Both the position numbers and the translations under genes were made by a program. Below the pieces are notes generated by a model that had not been told where the DNA came from, made no database searches, and saw only the letters and a program-made list of their open reading frames with translations. From Acidobacteriota bacterium (lineage in GTDB: Bacteria; Acidobacteriota; Polarisedimenticolia; JAPUIV01): a stretch of DNA of 8,665 nucleotides. The stretch covers positions 1 to 8,665 of the forward strand of contig JAPUIV010000204.1 of the NCBI GenBank assembly GCA_027296665.1, given 5' to 3'. Below are positions 7,401-8,665 of this stretch, in pieces. Every line of letters starts with the position of its first letter. Position 1 is the first letter of the stretch.

Positions 7401-8135
7401 TCAAAGCGTGGAGGCGCTGATCGTCACGAACAACGCCCGGTCATGGCCCTCGTTCTTCGAAGCGCCCAGAATGTACAGTTGATCCTGATTCAGATTCAGG
7501 CTGGTCGACAGGATGGATACATATTCCTGCTTGTGATCCGGGGTTTCCTGGAGCCGTTCCAGCGAGAAGCCGGCCAGCCGGACCGTGAGGACTCCCTGCC
7601 GTTCCCCCGCGTATTCAATGAAAAACCCGATGCGGTAGTTCCCCCCCACCTGGACCTCCGATCGCTCCCCCTCGGTGCCGATCACGGTTCCCGAACCGAG
7701 AAGACGGTAATTCTCCCACCGGCTGGTCACCTCATCGATCTTCCGGATGATATCCCTGACCCGGGGGGGGTGAACCCGATTGCCACTATCCTGTGTGGTT
7801 GCAAGAATCAAACGGAACGAGACCTCGACATTGCGTGGGGGGAGATCAAAGCCGGCGATCAGTTTCTCGATTAAATCGAGGACGGCCGGCGTATCGGTGA
7901 TCGAAATGGTCTTCAGTTTCGGTTGCATCCAGATCGAACCCGCTTCCGTTACCTGCCCCTCGATCAGAAGGAACAGATCGGAGACTTCCTTGAAATGGGC
8001 CTGAAACACCCGTGTCTCCAGTTCCTCCGCCGGGCCGGTCTCATCCGCCCATACCGCCGGGAACAGAAACACCGCCAGCAGGATTCCCATTGCCATGCCG
8101 GGAACCGGCAGGGCGGCGCGGAGGGCCAGGTGCAT
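7401..8135 (-). CDS. Exported mini-secretin-like protein with one NolW/secretin N-type domain (function unknown)
   Basis: I do not recognise this as a named gene. The 244-residue product starts with a signal peptide (hydrophobic MGILLAVFLFPAVWA, likely cleaved after Ala30, before DETGP). At about 40-108 it has the pattern of a secretin N1/NolW domain: VFQAHFKEVSDLFLLIEG, TISITDTPAVLDLIEKLIAG, FDLPPRNVEVSFRLILA, the segment that in secretins leads into the channel domain. It shares an SIT-x-x-DTPA-like motif with the secretin in the same operon. The rest (about 120-244) is beta-rich, with a C-terminal strand pair (LNLNQDQLYILGAS, ALFVTISA) reminiscent of secretin C-terminal strands, but far too short for a pore. 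It may be periplasmic or a secretin partner; this is inference. ATG at 8135 is 11 nt after the anti-sigma stop. GTG at 8150, overlapping that stop as GTGA and adding five residues with Lys2, is equally possible; neither has a strong ribosome site. Confidence 0.8.
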   Translation of the reverse strand: MHLALRAALPVPGMAMGILLAVFLFPAVWADETGPAEELETRVFQAHFKEVSDLFLLIEGQVTEAGSIWMQPKLKTISITDTPAVLDLIEKLIAGFDLPPRNVEVSFRLILATTQDSGNRVHPPRVRDIIRKIDEVTSRWENYRLLGSGTVIGTEGERSEVQVGGNYRIGFFIEYAGERQGVLTVRLAGFSLERLQETPDHKQEYVSILSTSLNLNQDQLYILGASKNEGHDRALFVTISASTL

Positions 8136-8146
8136 GGGGTTCCATT

Positions 8147-8665
8147 TCACAGGTCGATACTTTCGTCGAAGATCAGGATCACCTCCGTTGGAGGTTCCCC
8201 CGCCTCTTCGATCAGGAAGTTGTACACGCGAGCGTTGGGCGAAGACAACGAATCTATGGTCGGTAAACCGGTCGAGGCATTCCGCACCGATGGACCATGG
8301 TCTTCTCTCAGGATCGAACCTGCCCTCCTTTGCGGCTTTTCCGGTAAGGAAGGCCGGGAAAGGAGGAACCAGCCACCAATCAACAGGACGGCCATGAAGG
8401 CGAACGCCGGGACTGGACGCCGGGCAAAGCCCCAAAAGGTGGCGCGGGAGGGTGGCTTTTCGATCTCGGCACGGATCCCGGGCCAGAATCGTGCCCAGAA
8501 CTTCTCTTCATTGGCAAAATTGGCAAAATTGGCAAAATTGGCAAAATTGGCAGAATGAGCCGGCGATTCGAGCTGGCGGAATATCCGGAGCGGGTCAATC
8601 TGGGCGAACCGTTTCCGGCAATCATCACATCGATCCAGGTGACGGTCGCACTTGCGTTCGTCCCC
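8147..8665 (-). CDS. Zinc-finger anti-sigma factor (zf-HC2/ZAS type), 5' end cut by the window edge
   Basis: The last 172 residues of a membrane anti-sigma factor are present; the frame is open to the right edge. Near the visible start is the ZAS zinc motif H-x3-C-x2-C within CDRHLDRCDDCRKRF (residues 6-20 of the visible part), the fold by which such proteins clasp an ECF sigma factor. Then come a helix, the repeated Ala-Asn-Phe linker (39-52), a Trp/Phe-rich segment FWARFWPGIRAEIE, and one membrane helix at about 87-103 (AFAFMAVLLIGGWFLLS). A short extracytoplasmic tail ends NARVYNFLIEEAG...EVILIFDESIDL. The family holds a sigma factor inactive at the membrane; the sigma gene is usually just upstream, here beyond the window. 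The stop lies 11 nt before the next ATG, or overlaps its alternative GTG, so the gene looks co-transcribed with the pilus/secretion genes. The coding frame is identified by the zinc motif and helix; another open frame across this region is spurious. Confidence 0.85.
   Translation of the reverse strand, partial: GDERKCDRHLDRCDDCRKRFAQIDPLRIFRQLESPAHSANFANFANFANFANEEKFWARFWPGIRAEIEKPPSRATFWGFARRPVPAFAFMAVLLIGGWFLLSRPSLPEKPQRRAGSILREDHGPSVRNASTGLPTIDSLSSPNARVYNFLIEEAGEPPTEVILIFDESIDL
8511..8555 (-). repeat. Five-copy 9-bp tandem repeat coding for Ala-Asn-Phe
   Basis: On the plus strand the unit TTGGCAAAA occurs four times without mismatch (8511-8546), followed by a fifth copy with one change (TTGGCAGAA, 8547-8555). 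On the coding strand it adds consecutive Ala-Asn-Phe triplets to the anti-sigma factor, in the linker between its zinc finger and membrane helix. Because the unit is a multiple of three, gain or loss of copies would change linker length without shifting the frame. Confidence 0.95.

Noticed and set aside
7387..7404. TTG at 7404 as the start of the platform gene
   Set aside because: It gives a TTGA overlap, but ATG 7386 has a better-spaced GAGGG and matches the usual family N-terminus; the TTG is kept only as an alternative.
7401..8435. An open frame giving a 344-residue protein if the mini-secretin is extended upstream to an ATG at 8435
   Set aside because: Its first 95 or so residues overlap the anti-sigma factor in another frame and look like random Arg/Pro/Gly-rich shadow sequence. 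The signal peptide begins at 8135 or 8150, which marks the true start.
8511..8555. The tandem repeat as a CRISPR, iteron or protein-binding array
   Set aside because: There are no spacers, the unit is only 9 bp, and it reads as an in-frame Ala-Asn-Phe linker in a real gene.

Overview
The window is one tightly packed stretch of minus-strand genes. Read right to left it runs: the 3' part of a zinc-finger anti-sigma factor; a small exported protein with a secretin-type N domain; an F-family inner-membrane platform protein; an E-family assembly ATPase; PilM-, PilN-, PilO- and PilP-like proteins; and the 5' part of a lipoprotein-type secretin that runs off the left edge. Neighbouring genes overlap by 4 bp or are separated by at most 22 bp. 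I see no internal promoter or terminator, so this looks like one transcription unit that extends beyond both edges. No stretch over 300 bases lacks a gene, and I see no RNA gene, mobile element or CRISPR array.

Together the genes encode most of the core of a type IV pilus / type II secretion-like machine. The cytoplasmic ATPase (GspE/PilB type) would drive the platform (GspF/PilC type). The PilM-PilN-PilO-PilP-like proteins would form the inner-membrane alignment complex that spans the periplasm to the outer-membrane secretin. No pilin, pseudopilin, prepilin peptidase or retraction ATPase lies in the window, so pilus and secretion roles cannot be separated here.

Three things are unusual. The PilN-like protein carries a long proline-rich extension ending in what looks like a secretin/TonB short N-terminal (STN) domain. 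A stand-alone mini-secretin-like exported protein sits near the head of the operon. The operon is headed by an anti-sigma factor whose linker contains a perfect in-frame 9-bp tandem repeat. At least three different proteins of this operon therefore seem to carry secretin-type N domains.

The organism is a GC-rich diderm bacterium. The TPR-bearing lipoprotein secretin and the style of the anti-sigma factor (zinc finger, Phe/Trp-rich linker, C-terminal FDESIDL ending) remind me of Acidobacteriota or related deep environmental lineages. That placement is recall and inference; nothing in the window proves it.
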